Shown in pieces: positions 11,691 through 19,861 of a stretch of DNA of 41,684 nt. Numbering within the stretch: position 1 is the stretch's first letter; every line of letters begins with the position of its first letter. Source of the DNA: a virus; IMG/VR virus record IMGVR_UViG_3300044996_000161, positions 1 to 41,684 of that record; one strand, given 5' to 3'. A program made the position numbers and the translations under genes. A model generated the notes under the pieces. It saw only the letters and a list, made by a program, of their open reading frames with translations, had not been told where the DNA came from and made no database searches.

Positions 11691-12044
11691 TTATTTTTTC
11701 ATCAGGACTTTGATTTCTCTTGCTGCTCCTTGTGCTACAGGTGATGCTGTAGTTCCTGAACGTAATTTAATAAAGCGGATAGGTTCTAATTCCTGTTGAA
11801 CTGTAGGAGTTAAAACAATACATTTCATACCCGATACTGTTAAAGAAATTTCCGCACCAGCATTATCATAAATGTCAAAAAATACTCCGTTATCGTGAGA
11901 ACCCTTAAAAGTTAAAGCTGCTGTAGTCCAGCCAGAAGGAAAGATAAAAGCGATAAATTTGTAGTCCTCTAAATCAATCGCAGCGGATAGCGATTCCCCT
12001 GAAGCAATAGTGGCTGTAATTATTTTATATGTATCGTCATCCAT
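11691..12044 (-). CDS. Small beta-rich structural protein (117 aa)
   Basis: A 117-aa protein with alternating hydrophobic strands ('IITATIASGESLSAAIDLED', residues 8-27; 'GWTTAALTFKGSHD'; 'PIRFIKLRSGTTASP'). The pattern is typical of small phage decoration/head-fibre beta-sandwich proteins, though nothing identifies it firmly. It has its own promoter (12051-12079) placed only 6 nt before the ATG, so it should be translated from a leaderless mRNA and could be strongly expressed late. Confidence 0.6.
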   Translation of the reverse strand: MDDDTYKIITATIASGESLSAAIDLEDYKFIAFIFPSGWTTAALTFKGSHDNGVFFDIYDNAGAEISLTVSGMKCIVLTPTVQQELEPIRFIKLRSGTTASPVAQGAAREIKVLMKK

Positions 12045-12050
12045 AACTTT

Positions 12051-12079
12051 AGCGTAGAACTATTTAAAATAAATGTCAA
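12051..12079 (-). promoter_or_regulatory. Late promoter, leaderless geometry
   Basis: On the minus strand: perfect TTGACA (12079-12074), 17-nt spacer, degraded -10 TACGCT (12056-12051), then 6 nt to the ATG at 12044. The -10 is far from consensus, as in the other minus-strand promoters. Confidence 0.5.
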
Positions 12080-12240
12080 GCCTTTTTGTATGTTAAATCA
12101 TTATGTCTAGCAGCCTTAACTTGCATTGACCTTAATTTGCCTTCTTTTTTTAACTTATTTTCAGTAGCATAGTAAACTTGTTCTCCTTTTTTACCATACT
12201 GCTGTTTCATATTTTGCATCATTGAACGAATTATAGGCAT
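12076..12240 (-). CDS. Small basic protein (54 aa)
   Basis: This 54-aa ORF begins 'MPIIRSMMQNMKQQYGKKGE' and ends 'AARHNDLTYKKA', with a strong SD (AAAGGAGGT) directly upstream. Similar short 'MPxIRS...KK' proteins follow lysis or structural genes in many phages and have no known function. The TGA stop sits within the TTGACA of the next promoter. Strong basic charge and helical propensity suggest DNA or capsid-interior binding, unproven. Confidence 0.65.
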   Translation of the reverse strand: MPIIRSMMQNMKQQYGKKGEQVYYATENKLKKEGKLRSMQVKAARHNDLTYKKA

Positions 12241-12249
12241 ATACCTCCT

Positions 12250-12561
12250 TTATTGAGATGGATTATTGGAATTTCCTTCAATCCCAAGTCCTCTCATATT
12301 TCTCATTCTGTCTTTTTTCCCCGCACAACTTCTACACAAAACCTGAAGATTATCTAAATTATGGGTCTTACCAGCTACTATCATACCATTTTCAGTTGCG
12401 TGTCTACCACCTCCTGATTTATGGTCAATAACCAAATCATAAGTTGAACCACACATCACACATTTAGCACCTTTAGCAGCTAAAATTTCAGAACGGGTGG
12501 CTCCAAATCTTTCCCGTTCCATTGCTTGTCTTTGTTTTTGCAATTTAACTGTGTCTATCAT
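12250..12561 (-). CDS. HNH endonuclease-like protein (103 aa)
   Basis: A 103-aa protein with the HNH core: 'CVMC' (C34, C37) and 'CRSC' (C76, C79) hold the structural zinc, 'VIDHKSGGGRH' supplies the D/H pair (D46, H47), and 'NLDNLQVLC' is the N-containing strand-helix. Small HNH proteins beside terminase or lysis genes often aid packaging; free-standing homing activity is also possible. No DNA-binding accessory domain is present. It lies in the lysis cluster, 3 nt after the holin candidate's stop. Confidence 0.85.
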   Translation of the reverse strand: MIDTVKLQKQRQAMERERFGATRSEILAAKGAKCVMCGSTYDLVIDHKSGGGRHATENGMIVAGKTHNLDNLQVLCRSCAGKKDRMRNMRGLGIEGNSNNPSQ

Positions 12562-12564
12562 TTT

Positions 12565-12798
12565 TTAATTTCCTCCCATCTTAGAAGCAATCTTATAAAT
12601 TCCAGAACTGGCAAGTGCAGTAATCACACCCATCTGCCAGGTTAATCCTGGAAAAAGGTTGATTACTGATGCGATATATCCCAAAACTAGAGCCAAGACC
12701 AAAGCAAAAATTCCTTTAACTTGCGGGAATTGCATTTGAACCATGTTAATAATTCCTACAATAGTTGCTCCAAGTAAAACATTAGTTTGTATTTCCAT
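12565..12798 (-). CDS. Holin candidate (77 aa)
   Basis: The ATG at 12798 is chosen over an upstream GTG because GGGGGTGA lies 4-5 nt before it and that SD contains the endolysin's stop (12806-12804). The 77-aa product has two or three hydrophobic segments ('LLGATIVGIINMV', 'GIFALVLALVLGYIASVINL', 'MGVITALASSGIYKIA') and a short polar C terminus. Position directly after the M23 endolysin is the main support. The alternative is a structural membrane protein. Confidence 0.65.
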   Translation of the reverse strand: MEIQTNVLLGATIVGIINMVQMQFPQVKGIFALVLALVLGYIASVINLFPGLTWQMGVITALASSGIYKIASKMGGN

Positions 12799-12803
12799 TT
12801 TAC

Positions 12804-13724
12804 TCACCCCCTTATTTTATTTTTGATAGTTTCCCAAACTAATCTTATTGCTTCCCAAAACTTATAGTTTTCACTATTATCCTTTAAAATTTCGGTAATT
12901 CTGGTTTTTAACTTTGAAATCTCATTATCCTTAACTATCAATTTTTGGTTAAAATCATCCGATTGAGATTTGATTGTCTTATTAAGTTCTTCTATCGTTG
13001 TATCCTTTTTAGCACTCTCCTCCCTTAGAGTGCCATTTTCAGTTTCAATAGCTTGCAATTTACCAACCCACTCCTTATCTTTATCCGATAGTTGTTGTAA
13101 TAAACTCTCCCTATCTTTTTCTACCTGTAACCAATATTCCTTTGGTTTTCCTAAGAAAGTTTCAAAACTATCTATCTGTTTTGTTGCCTCAATAAATTTA
13201 TAGGATGGCAACCAATACTTTTGGATCTGTTCTTTACTCCATCCGATAGGATAAAATCTCCATACACGATTTACTAAATCACCTATAGGTGCATAAATCT
13301 CAAAATGAAGATGAGCGTATTGTGTTCCTGAATTTCCTACGTGAGCGATTAAGGAATCAGCATTAACTTCATTACCTACAGCGATAAGAATATCTTTTAA
13401 ATGTGCGTAAAAAGAATAAAGAAAGTCTGTTTCAATTCCATAAGTCTCTTTAACAAACCTTTTAAGATTGTAACCTAACTGGTGCTTTAAAACGATAATA
13501 TTTCCGTAACCCGTAGTCGCTTTGGAAGTATGAATGCAAACTCCATAAGTACACGCTTTGACATCTTGACCTAAATCATCATCTCCAGCCACTCCCCAGT
13601 TATAATCATCTCCAGGATGGTAAACATTATTGCTTTTATGAAAATCAAGAAAAGTATATCCAGCCCAATTGGGATAGTCTCCAGAATATCTTGTCGGTTG
13701 CACCCACTTATTAGCAAGTTCCAT
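12804..13724 (-). CDS. M23-family endopeptidase (endolysin) with C-terminal coiled coil
   Basis: A 306-aa protein. Residues about 25-150 are a LytM/M23 metallopeptidase: 'HPGDDYN' gives the HxxxD zinc ligands (H36, D40), 'FYAHL' the catalytic-loop H108, and 'AHLHFEIY' the HxH pair (H138, H140). It should cut the peptide cross-bridges of peptidoglycan. Residues about 190-285 are a long coiled coil, unusual for a plain endolysin, followed by an amphipathic tail. No signal peptide, so release would need a holin. All catalytic residues are present. It could instead be virion-bound, given the coiled coil, but the holin neighbours favour lysis. Confidence 0.88.
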   Translation of the reverse strand: MELANKWVQPTRYSGDYPNWAGYTFLDFHKSNNVYHPGDDYNWGVAGDDDLGQDVKACTYGVCIHTSKATTGYGNIIVLKHQLGYNLKRFVKETYGIETDFLYSFYAHLKDILIAVGNEVNADSLIAHVGNSGTQYAHLHFEIYAPIGDLVNRVWRFYPIGWSKEQIQKYWLPSYKFIEATKQIDSFETFLGKPKEYWLQVEKDRESLLQQLSDKDKEWVGKLQAIETENGTLREESAKKDTTIEELNKTIKSQSDDFNQKLIVKDNEISKLKTRITEILKDNSENYKFWEAIRLVWETIKNKIRG

Positions 13725-13726
13725 AT

Positions 13727-13957
13727 TTATTTATTAAGTCCTTTTTCAATTTGTCTTAATTGAACTATTTGTTCGGCATCAGATATTTCTAATTGACCTA
13801 CCCTTTTTTCTAATTGTAACCACATCGCTTCCACTTTTTCCTGATTTTTTATCACTATATCTACTTTGGTAGTAAGAATACCAAAAGAAACCGCCCAGGT
13901 AACAAGAGTAAGAGTTATAGGAAGGATATTATTTGTTAACCAATTACTTTTTTCCAT
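13727..13957 (-). CDS. Small membrane/coiled-coil protein, possible holin or spanin (76 aa)
   Basis: The start at 13957 ('MEKSNWLTNN') is preferred over one at 13993 because the predicted promoter (13982-14010) lies over the upstream start. A single hydrophobic helix (about residues 10-28, 'ILPITLTLVTWAVSFGIL') is followed by a charged coiled coil ('VEAMWLQLEKRVGQLEISDA'). The layout resembles XhlA-like or spanin-like lysis accessories but with the helix at the N terminus. Its stop is 2 nt before the endolysin start. Confidence 0.6.
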   Translation of the reverse strand: MEKSNWLTNNILPITLTLVTWAVSFGILTTKVDIVIKNQEKVEAMWLQLEKRVGQLEISDAEQIVQLRQIEKGLNK

Positions 13958-13981
13958 AAGTTTTGTATTACTTATATTTAA

Positions 13982-14010
13982 ACTATGTAACATAAAAATA
14001 TTTTTGTCAA
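13982..14010 (-). promoter_or_regulatory. Late promoter upstream of the lysis genes
   Basis: Minus strand: perfect TTGACA (14010-14005), 17-nt spacer, degraded -10 CATAGT (13987-13982). It would give a short leader before the ATG at 13957 and place the lysis cassette under its own control. Confidence 0.5.
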
Positions 14011-14011
14011 C

Positions 14012-17000
14012 TTACACTTCTAGTAAAGTTACTGGCACATCGTTTTCAATTCCATTTTCTGTATTGATAACAAAATCATCAGCCTGATATTGGTGAAATA
14101 AAACAGTATAAGTTAAGCCGTCTATATCAGTAAAAGTATAGAAAGTTTTTGCTTGTTTCATGGTGAGAATTTGTTTATGAAGCATTGCTCCTGTAATTTC
14201 CACAGTTAATCCTGAAGAAGTATGAGCCAAAAGCCCAACTACACCAGTTAAAGTATTAGTGGATTTTCCTGTCCAGGTAAATTCATCTTCCACTCCATTA
14301 TCCACCACAACTGCCCTACCAGCTGTAGGGAAACCAGAGGCAGACAGAAGCGGTAAGGTAGTTTGAGCTAAAGTTATCGCTGCTGTAGTTGTAGAAATTG
14401 GTTCTGTTCCATCAAGCCAAACAATATTGTCTGGACAAGCAATCTTAAATTTCCACATATATTTAAAGTCGGGAGCAAGTACATATCTTATATCAATAAC
14501 TTTAAGAGTAGGCGTTTTTGTATTGTCTGATGTTGCTAAAGTTATTCTTAAACTTAATTTCTTACTATAAAAAGCAACAGCAAAAGTAAAAGTTTCTGTT
14601 AAAGAACCAACTGTGTTCGCTGTTCCTACATTAGTCCAAGAAGCATCACTTTCATCAGTTTTATATTCTATAGTAATAGAACATCCAGTAAATAAAGATT
14701 CAAAATGTAGTGTAACATCCCTCCAGAGTTTATTCATAGAAGGAAGCCCGGCTTCAAAATATGACATCTGTAAAGTACCACTAGCTTGATAAGTATTGGT
14801 AGAAACTTTGTAAACTGTTGTACCTGTTGTTCCAATTAAAAGCTGGTTTCGGGAAACAAACAAACAGTTAATTCCTACACTTGCTTGACTAAAAGCCTTA
14901 TGGAATCCATTTCTATCAAAATAATAAACCGCTTCTTCTCCTGTTAATGAATTAGTAGCACCAAGTCCTATTGCCAATTTATCATCGTGAACAACCATCC
15001 AGTTAATAGACACATCCCAAGTAAATTCAAGAAGTTTGTCCATTGAAGCCGTATTATAGACATATAACCTATTATCAATAGTTCCTAAAAATAATAGACT
15101 ATCAAAAGTTGCTAGAGATTTAATGACTGTAAAACCAAAATCATATACATAAGTCCACTGATAATCGTCAAAAGACCATAAAAACCCTTGAGAATTATTA
15201 TTGGTTACATATTCAGGATGACCACCAGCAGCGTATAAACGACCATTATAAACTTCCAAGTCCCAAACAAAACCTGGATTATTCGGTTCGTCAATGTCTT
15301 TAGATAAAGTAAAAGTAGTTCCGTCTGAAGTTACATAAATTTGGGCTGTTGGACATAGACCTATATAAAGTTTAGCTGTCGTTAAACCATAGACCTGTAG
15401 ACACAAAGCTGCGGCACTACCCGTTCCTGTAAAAGTATATGCCAATACCCAGATACTGCCATCGTAAGTATAAAGCCTGGCATTATTATTTCCTGTATTT
15501 GTAGGATCTCCTGTAGCCATCCAAATTTTCGTAGAACCACCAAGAGTTACCTGTGTCATTTGATTTACTTGAGATAACTCAGCAAGGATTCTAAACATCG
15601 CATCTTTAGCTGCGTCAGCCGTCCAGGTTGAGCCTCCATCAGTAGAAATAGCCATGTTGCCATCAGAATAAGTAGGTGAAGAAGCATCTGTTCCCCAAAC
15701 ATAATAATTGTCATTTGCTGCTGCTGCCGTTTTTAAAACAAGCCAATAGCTTGTAGCAGCAGAAAGTAATCCCGAAGGTGCAGTAAATTCAACGGTAATC
15801 CATCCATAATCTGTGGTAGTAAAAGCAGGAATAGTAGCTGTTAAATTGGAGTCTGCTAAAGTTCCTGAAGGCTTGGAAGAACTGTTTGTTTCTATTCTGA
15901 CAGTAATATCTCCAGGTGTACCTATAAATTTCTTTAAATAGACCTGAACAGCTTTAACTTTTGTGGCAGCAGCTAATTTAAAACTCTGTGCTTGTGCATA
16001 TTCCGTACCACTACCATCTCCTATAGTTTGGTGACTATCCACATTAGCAACTGTATCAAACCACTGTAATCTTCTAATGTTAAAAACATTACTCCAGGAA
16101 TTTATACCATCCCAAAGATAAACATTTCCTTGTACATCTCCTGCATAAACTTCATAAACACCACTAGCTGAAGCTGAAGCCTGAGGAGTTTCAGTTCCTC
16201 CACTTACTGTCGGTTCTGATGTTAAAACATAAGGAAAAGAAGTTCTGGCTGTATTTGAGAATCTCCAGTGTTGGAAACTGCCATTACAATTATCCCTACC
16301 ATCTATGATTCTATCATCTCCACCAAGATAGAAGGACCCTTCAGAAGCTACTACACCTGAAATTGTTTGTGTTGCTCCAATCTGTACTCCATTACAGAAA
16401 ATCTTTTTTGTAGTTCCATCACAAATAAAAGCAAGATGTACCCAATCCCACATTGTAACTGTGGGAACAGCCTCAAGATTATCATTACTGCTTCCATTAT
16501 TGGTTTGGAATACAATCCTAGAACCTGTAGAAACATCATAGTAACCACGATAAGCAAATTCTTCAGCAGCACCACCCTGTTTTTTTCTATAGAAGATAAC
16601 ATCCATAGAAGTTCTATTGGTTAATTTCATCCAACCTTCTATTGTAAAAGCAGCTACATTAAACTCTGAATCAGAAGCTGCGGTAATATGGTCATTGACA
16701 TTATTACCTCCTTGTGTATCATAACGGCCAAATTTTCCATCAGTTGCCCAAGTTTGAGAACCAGCCAGGGTTAAAGTTTTCCCCGTAGGAGAATCGTCAT
16801 TAACAGAAGTTCCAGAACCTTCCCTAAAATGCCATAATCCTTTAGTATTAGAATCTGGTGTAGTTCCATACATTCCGTAAACTGCGTTCCAATCTGCTTC
16901 CGCACTAGGTTGTTTTGAAGTTGATTCTGAAGAATATCCATAATAAACATAATAATTATTATCTGTTTGTCCTGAAGAAATCGCAGCCTGAGCTGCAAAG

Positions 17001-17581
17001 AAAGTTACTGAAGCAGAAATATAATCCCGATAAAGTTCCGTAATTGTTGTTCCATTAACATAAACAACTCTCCAGTCGTTCCTATCACTTCTAACTTTGC
17101 TGGCTGTTTGTAAAGCTCCCGTATCTATGGTTATTTTACAAGGATAATACTGTGGAATAGATACTCCTGCTGGTGCAGTAATAGTAAGCTGCTGTCTATA
17201 TCCATAATTAGTATTCCACCAGTTAGCTGAAGAAGCTGACCTTAACCCAAAAGATTTAGGTGCGTAGGAAAGAGAACCCGCAGAATCCATCGCTTTTTGT
17301 AAAGTCAATTTTTCTTGGTTTGTTGTATCTACCCCTGAACTTCTATAGAACTTACCGCCATCATTAAATTTCTCCTGGTCAAAACCATTCAACCAGTTAT
17401 TCTGTAGACAGTGGGGAAAGAAGGTAGAATCACGATAATTAGGATCTCCCGTAGAAAACTTATTGACAAAAGCGGGAGCTTCTTCCCTACCATAAATATG
17501 ACGATTACCACGAGGCATAACAGCTAATACAAACCCAAATCCACCTATGTCTATATGAAATTTGGAATTTATTGCACTCAT
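14012..17581 (-). CDS. Large adsorption/tail protein with DUF2341 and LamG domains (1189 aa)
   Basis: After an N-terminal region, residues about 121-235 match DUF2341 ('WWNTNYGYRQQLTI', later 'YYVYYGYSSES'). Residues about 245-455 form a LamG/concanavalin-like fold ('GLWHFREGSGTSVNDDSPTG', 'FTIEGWMKL', 'DWVHLAFICDG', 'FQHWRFSNTAR'). After that come beta-rich segments resembling propeller blades ('GDVQGNVYLWDG', 'VYNGRLYAAGG', 'FLGTIDNRLYVYN'). Such carbohydrate-binding modules on one long chain suit a receptor-binding tail protein. It is the largest late protein and lies just before the lysis genes. No hydrolase active site was recognised. Role inferred from domains and position. Confidence 0.75.
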   Translation of the reverse strand: MSAINSKFHIDIGGFGFVLAVMPRGNRHIYGREEAPAFVNKFSTGDPNYRDSTFFPHCLQNNWLNGFDQEKFNDGGKFYRSSGVDTTNQEKLTLQKAMDSAGSLSYAPKSFGLRSASSANWWNTNYGYRQQLTITAPAGVSIPQYYPCKITIDTGALQTASKVRSDRNDWRVVYVNGTTITELYRDYISASVTFFAAQAAISSGQTDNNYYVYYGYSSESTSKQPSAEADWNAVYGMYGTTPDSNTKGLWHFREGSGTSVNDDSPTGKTLTLAGSQTWATDGKFGRYDTQGGNNVNDHITAASDSEFNVAAFTIEGWMKLTNRTSMDVIFYRKKQGGAAEEFAYRGYYDVSTGSRIVFQTNNGSSNDNLEAVPTVTMWDWVHLAFICDGTTKKIFCNGVQIGATQTISGVVASEGSFYLGGDDRIIDGRDNCNGSFQHWRFSNTARTSFPYVLTSEPTVSGGTETPQASASASGVYEVYAGDVQGNVYLWDGINSWSNVFNIRRLQWFDTVANVDSHQTIGDGSGTEYAQAQSFKLAAATKVKAVQVYLKKFIGTPGDITVRIETNSSSKPSGTLADSNLTATIPAFTTTDYGWITVEFTAPSGLLSAATSYWLVLKTAAAANDNYYVWGTDASSPTYSDGNMAISTDGGSTWTADAAKDAMFRILAELSQVNQMTQVTLGGSTKIWMATGDPTNTGNNNARLYTYDGSIWVLAYTFTGTGSAAALCLQVYGLTTAKLYIGLCPTAQIYVTSDGTTFTLSKDIDEPNNPGFVWDLEVYNGRLYAAGGHPEYVTNNNSQGFLWSFDDYQWTYVYDFGFTVIKSLATFDSLLFLGTIDNRLYVYNTASMDKLLEFTWDVSINWMVVHDDKLAIGLGATNSLTGEEAVYYFDRNGFHKAFSQASVGINCLFVSRNQLLIGTTGTTVYKVSTNTYQASGTLQMSYFEAGLPSMNKLWRDVTLHFESLFTGCSITIEYKTDESDASWTNVGTANTVGSLTETFTFAVAFYSKKLSLRITLATSDNTKTPTLKVIDIRYVLAPDFKYMWKFKIACPDNIVWLDGTEPISTTTAAITLAQTTLPLLSASGFPTAGRAVVVDNGVEDEFTWTGKSTNTLTGVVGLLAHTSSGLTVEITGAMLHKQILTMKQAKTFYTFTDIDGLTYTVLFHQYQADDFVINTENGIENDVPVTLLEV

Positions 17582-17584
17582 ATC

Positions 17585-18043
17585 TCAGCGACCTTTAATT
17601 AAATAATTTATTGCTACGCTGCTATGTGTAGCTGCTGTATCATCTTTCCAGTATATTATACAACCAGTTGCAGTTACACTTCCTACTGATACTTGGATAT
17701 TGGCTGTACCTGCTGCACAAGTTACCATAATTGTTGGTGTTTCCGAAAATGCTGTACCATAAGTTAAATTAATAGAACCTGCTGCGGAAGCACCACCTGT
17801 CCAGGTAGCCACACCACGTTCTTCCCTTTCTCTGGTTTTATATCCTCTAACCATTTCAGGAGTTGCCTCAGAACGTAAAGCCTGAGAATCAACCCCTGTA
17901 TGTGTATGTGTCTTAACCAGACGCATTTCCAAAAAAAGAGGAGGGTCAAGATGTGGTAAACCAATTTGTCCTTTACCAACATCAGTTCCCCTTGTATATG
18001 ACTTGAGAGCAAACTCAAAATTTCCATAAACTTCTCCAGCCAT
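17585..18043 (-). CDS. Small tail-fibre-like beta protein (152 aa)
   Basis: A 152-aa protein. 'LVKTHTHTGVDSQAL' (about 42-56) contains an HxHxG motif, as in metal-binding collar segments of phage fibres. The C-terminal half is a beta-sandwich-like Thr/Ala/Val-rich domain ending 'AINYLIKGR'. That is typical of short receptor-binding or head-fibre tips in phages. It lies 2 nt behind the preceding gene's stop and 3 nt ahead of the 1189-aa adsorption protein, so they likely assemble together. Confidence 0.7.
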   Translation of the reverse strand: MAGEVYGNFEFALKSYTRGTDVGKGQIGLPHLDPPLFLEMRLVKTHTHTGVDSQALRSEATPEMVRGYKTREREERGVATWTGGASAAGSINLTYGTAFSETPTIMVTCAAGTANIQVSVGSVTATGCIIYWKDDTAATHSSVAINYLIKGR

Positions 18044-18045
18044 AT

Positions 18046-18879
18046 CTACCTCTTTAACAGACTTCTTAATCCACCAAATAAATTAGATGCCTGACTTCGC
18101 AAGGCATTAGAAATTAAACCAGGTAATCCTCCTGACTTAGCCACTGTTTTAATAGCTCCACCTAATGAACCTTGTCCAGATTTAGCAATCTGTGGACTTA
18201 CAGAATAATTCTGTAACGCTGATTGTAAGTTTCCTACTACAGGTAAATTACCAGAAGGAATTACAGATGCTACCTTACCTGCTATGGCTTGTGAAAGATT
18301 CCTAGGTATATTTGTACCTTCACCTTCGGCATAAATTTTTCCACCCAAGCTCATAACCGATGGTAATATTCCTCCCAAAAATCCTGAAACTGTAGTTGGT
18401 GCTATTGGTGCTTTAACTGATACTGGTGTAGTTGTCGCTGCCTTGGACGTAACTGCGGGAGCGGCTACTGCTGGTTTAGAAACAGTAGAAGCTATCCCAC
18501 CCATTGGAGCTTTACCTGTTGGAGTGGAAACTCCACCTTTGAACAAAGCCTGATTTTGTGCTCCTGATGGTACTGAAGCTGTCACGCTAGAAGGCAAACT
18601 TACTCCTGGAATTACAGGAGAAACAGGAGCAGTCGGTAAAGGTGCAACATTAACTGGAGCAACCTGTGTACCTTCAATAGTTGGCTGAATACTAACAATC
18701 TTTTCGCTTCCTGGAGGAACTTCTCTTGTTAATGGTTCTTCAACAGAAGCTCTGGACAAAGTTCCAACCTGTCCCTTATTTGGAAATTCAGGTTTTTGAA
18801 TTTGTTGTTCAGTAGTTTCTCTAAGTCTTGCTCCTGGAGATGCTTTTGCTACCAATGAACTACCTAAAGTCCTTAACAT
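18046..18879 (-). CDS. Ala/Pro/Ser/Val-rich structural protein (277 aa)
   Basis: A 277-aa low-complexity protein rich in Pro, Ala, Ser and Val (about residues 50-170), followed by Gly/Ser/Leu-rich amphipathic segments ('SGFLGGILPSVMSLGGKIYA', 'GLPGLISNALRSQASNLFGG') and a basic end. The SD is AAGGAGGT. Disordered, Pro-rich phage proteins in this position are often minor virion or internal proteins; the glycine-rich amphipathic tail could contact membrane during ejection. No domain is recognised. Confidence 0.6.
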   Translation of the reverse strand: MLRTLGSSLVAKASPGARLRETTEQQIQKPEFPNKGQVGTLSRASVEEPLTREVPPGSEKIVSIQPTIEGTQVAPVNVAPLPTAPVSPVIPGVSLPSSVTASVPSGAQNQALFKGGVSTPTGKAPMGGIASTVSKPAVAAPAVTSKAATTTPVSVKAPIAPTTVSGFLGGILPSVMSLGGKIYAEGEGTNIPRNLSQAIAGKVASVIPSGNLPVVGNLQSALQNYSVSPQIAKSGQGSLGGAIKTVAKSGGLPGLISNALRSQASNLFGGLRSLLKR

Positions 18880-18989
18880 AGAAATACACCTCCTTTCTTA
18901 CTAAGATTATGCCTCCAAGTCTTTATACTTTCGGGCATTGGCTTTCCTTTTTGAACTAAACTTATTTTTAATTTATGTTCTTCTATCAT
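18873..18989 (-). CDS. 38-aa microprotein with NUMOD3-like motif
   Basis: A short ORF in an otherwise unannotated 115-nt gap. It begins 6 nt after the upstream stop and overlaps the next start by 7 nt. The segment 'KGKPMPESIKTWRHNLSKKG' (residues 14-33) closely resembles the NUMOD3 DNA-binding motif repeated in GIY-YIG and HNH homing endonucleases. It also contains the next gene's SD. It may be a real coupled microgene or the relic of a homing endonuclease. Confidence 0.45.
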   Translation of the reverse strand: MIEEHKLKISLVQKGKPMPESIKTWRHNLSKKGGVFLC

Positions 18990-18994
18990 AATAA

Positions 18995-19858
18995 TCAAGT
19001 AAGATGAATATCTGACGGCCTTCTTGTCCGTTTTAATTGTATTAACCTCTTTTGTGTCATTATTTCCAATCTTTCAATAACTCTAGCAATAGAAGGAAGA
19101 TTTCCACCTTCAGGATTAACTGTAGTAACATATTTATAGAACTTACTTCTGTCCATTTCTATATCTCTTAATGCTTCAAGTTGCATTAAATCCATAAGTA
19201 AATCATCATATAAAGAAGGAACTTCAGCTAGTTTAAGAAATTGTTTATCAGCATATAAACGGATAGTATATCCAGTATCAGGAGTAGAATCAAAAAGAAT
19301 CTGTCTAGCTCTCCTCTTAAAATTGGTAGGATGAGAATAAACTGTTCCATCAGAATTTAGAAACTCAATATCATTTACTCTAAAAACTCCCAAAGGAAAA
19401 GTATATTTTTCGGTATCGGCAAGAGTGGTTAAACTTTCATCAATTACCTCATTATAAGCAGAAGGATAGAGTTTATTTATAGCATTGGCAAGGTAAGTAT
19501 CAATATCGGTATTCTCAAAATAATAATTAGCAGAATTTGTATCTCTCATTCTTCTTCTAAATCTAGTGTGCATCACACTTGTTTCTGCCAAATAAATATC
19601 TGACCAGGGAGAAACCACTCCCGAAGATGAGTTTTTATAACGATACCTATAATAACTGGTAGAACTTCCACCCGTATCAATATGCGAAGTAAAGCCCATT
19701 GTTAAGTCTGTGGCTTTAGAAGTATCAATATTTTGAGTGGCGATAGTCGCCATGTCTGAACCACTGGCTAAAGTTCCTCTTTGGATTTCAATTTGGTCAT
19801 AAGTAGAAGTTAAATCGTCTGGATTTCTTATTTCTAATATTTCCGCATTTGTAGTCAT
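18995..19858 (-). CDS. Head-tail adaptor-like protein with N-terminal beta domain (287 aa)
   Basis: Residues 1-90 look like a fibronectin-type beta domain ('IQRGTLASGSDMATI', 'TSYYRYRYKNSSSGVVSPWS'). From about 95 the protein is helical ('RFRRRMRDTNSANYYFENTD', 'YLANAINKLYP', 'LLMDLMQLEALRDIEMDRSK'), as in phage head-completion/connector proteins that ring the portal. Fusion of a surface-type beta domain to an adaptor is unusual. Position beside tail-fibre genes supports a neck or tail-knob role. Family level is tentative. Confidence 0.6.
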   Translation of the reverse strand: MTTNAEILEIRNPDDLTSTYDQIEIQRGTLASGSDMATIATQNIDTSKATDLTMGFTSHIDTGGSSTSYYRYRYKNSSSGVVSPWSDIYLAETSVMHTRFRRRMRDTNSANYYFENTDIDTYLANAINKLYPSAYNEVIDESLTTLADTEKYTFPLGVFRVNDIEFLNSDGTVYSHPTNFKRRARQILFDSTPDTGYTIRLYADKQFLKLAEVPSLYDDLLMDLMQLEALRDIEMDRSKFYKYVTTVNPEGGNLPSIARVIERLEIMTQKRLIQLKRTRRPSDIHLT

Positions 19859-19861
19859 AAA

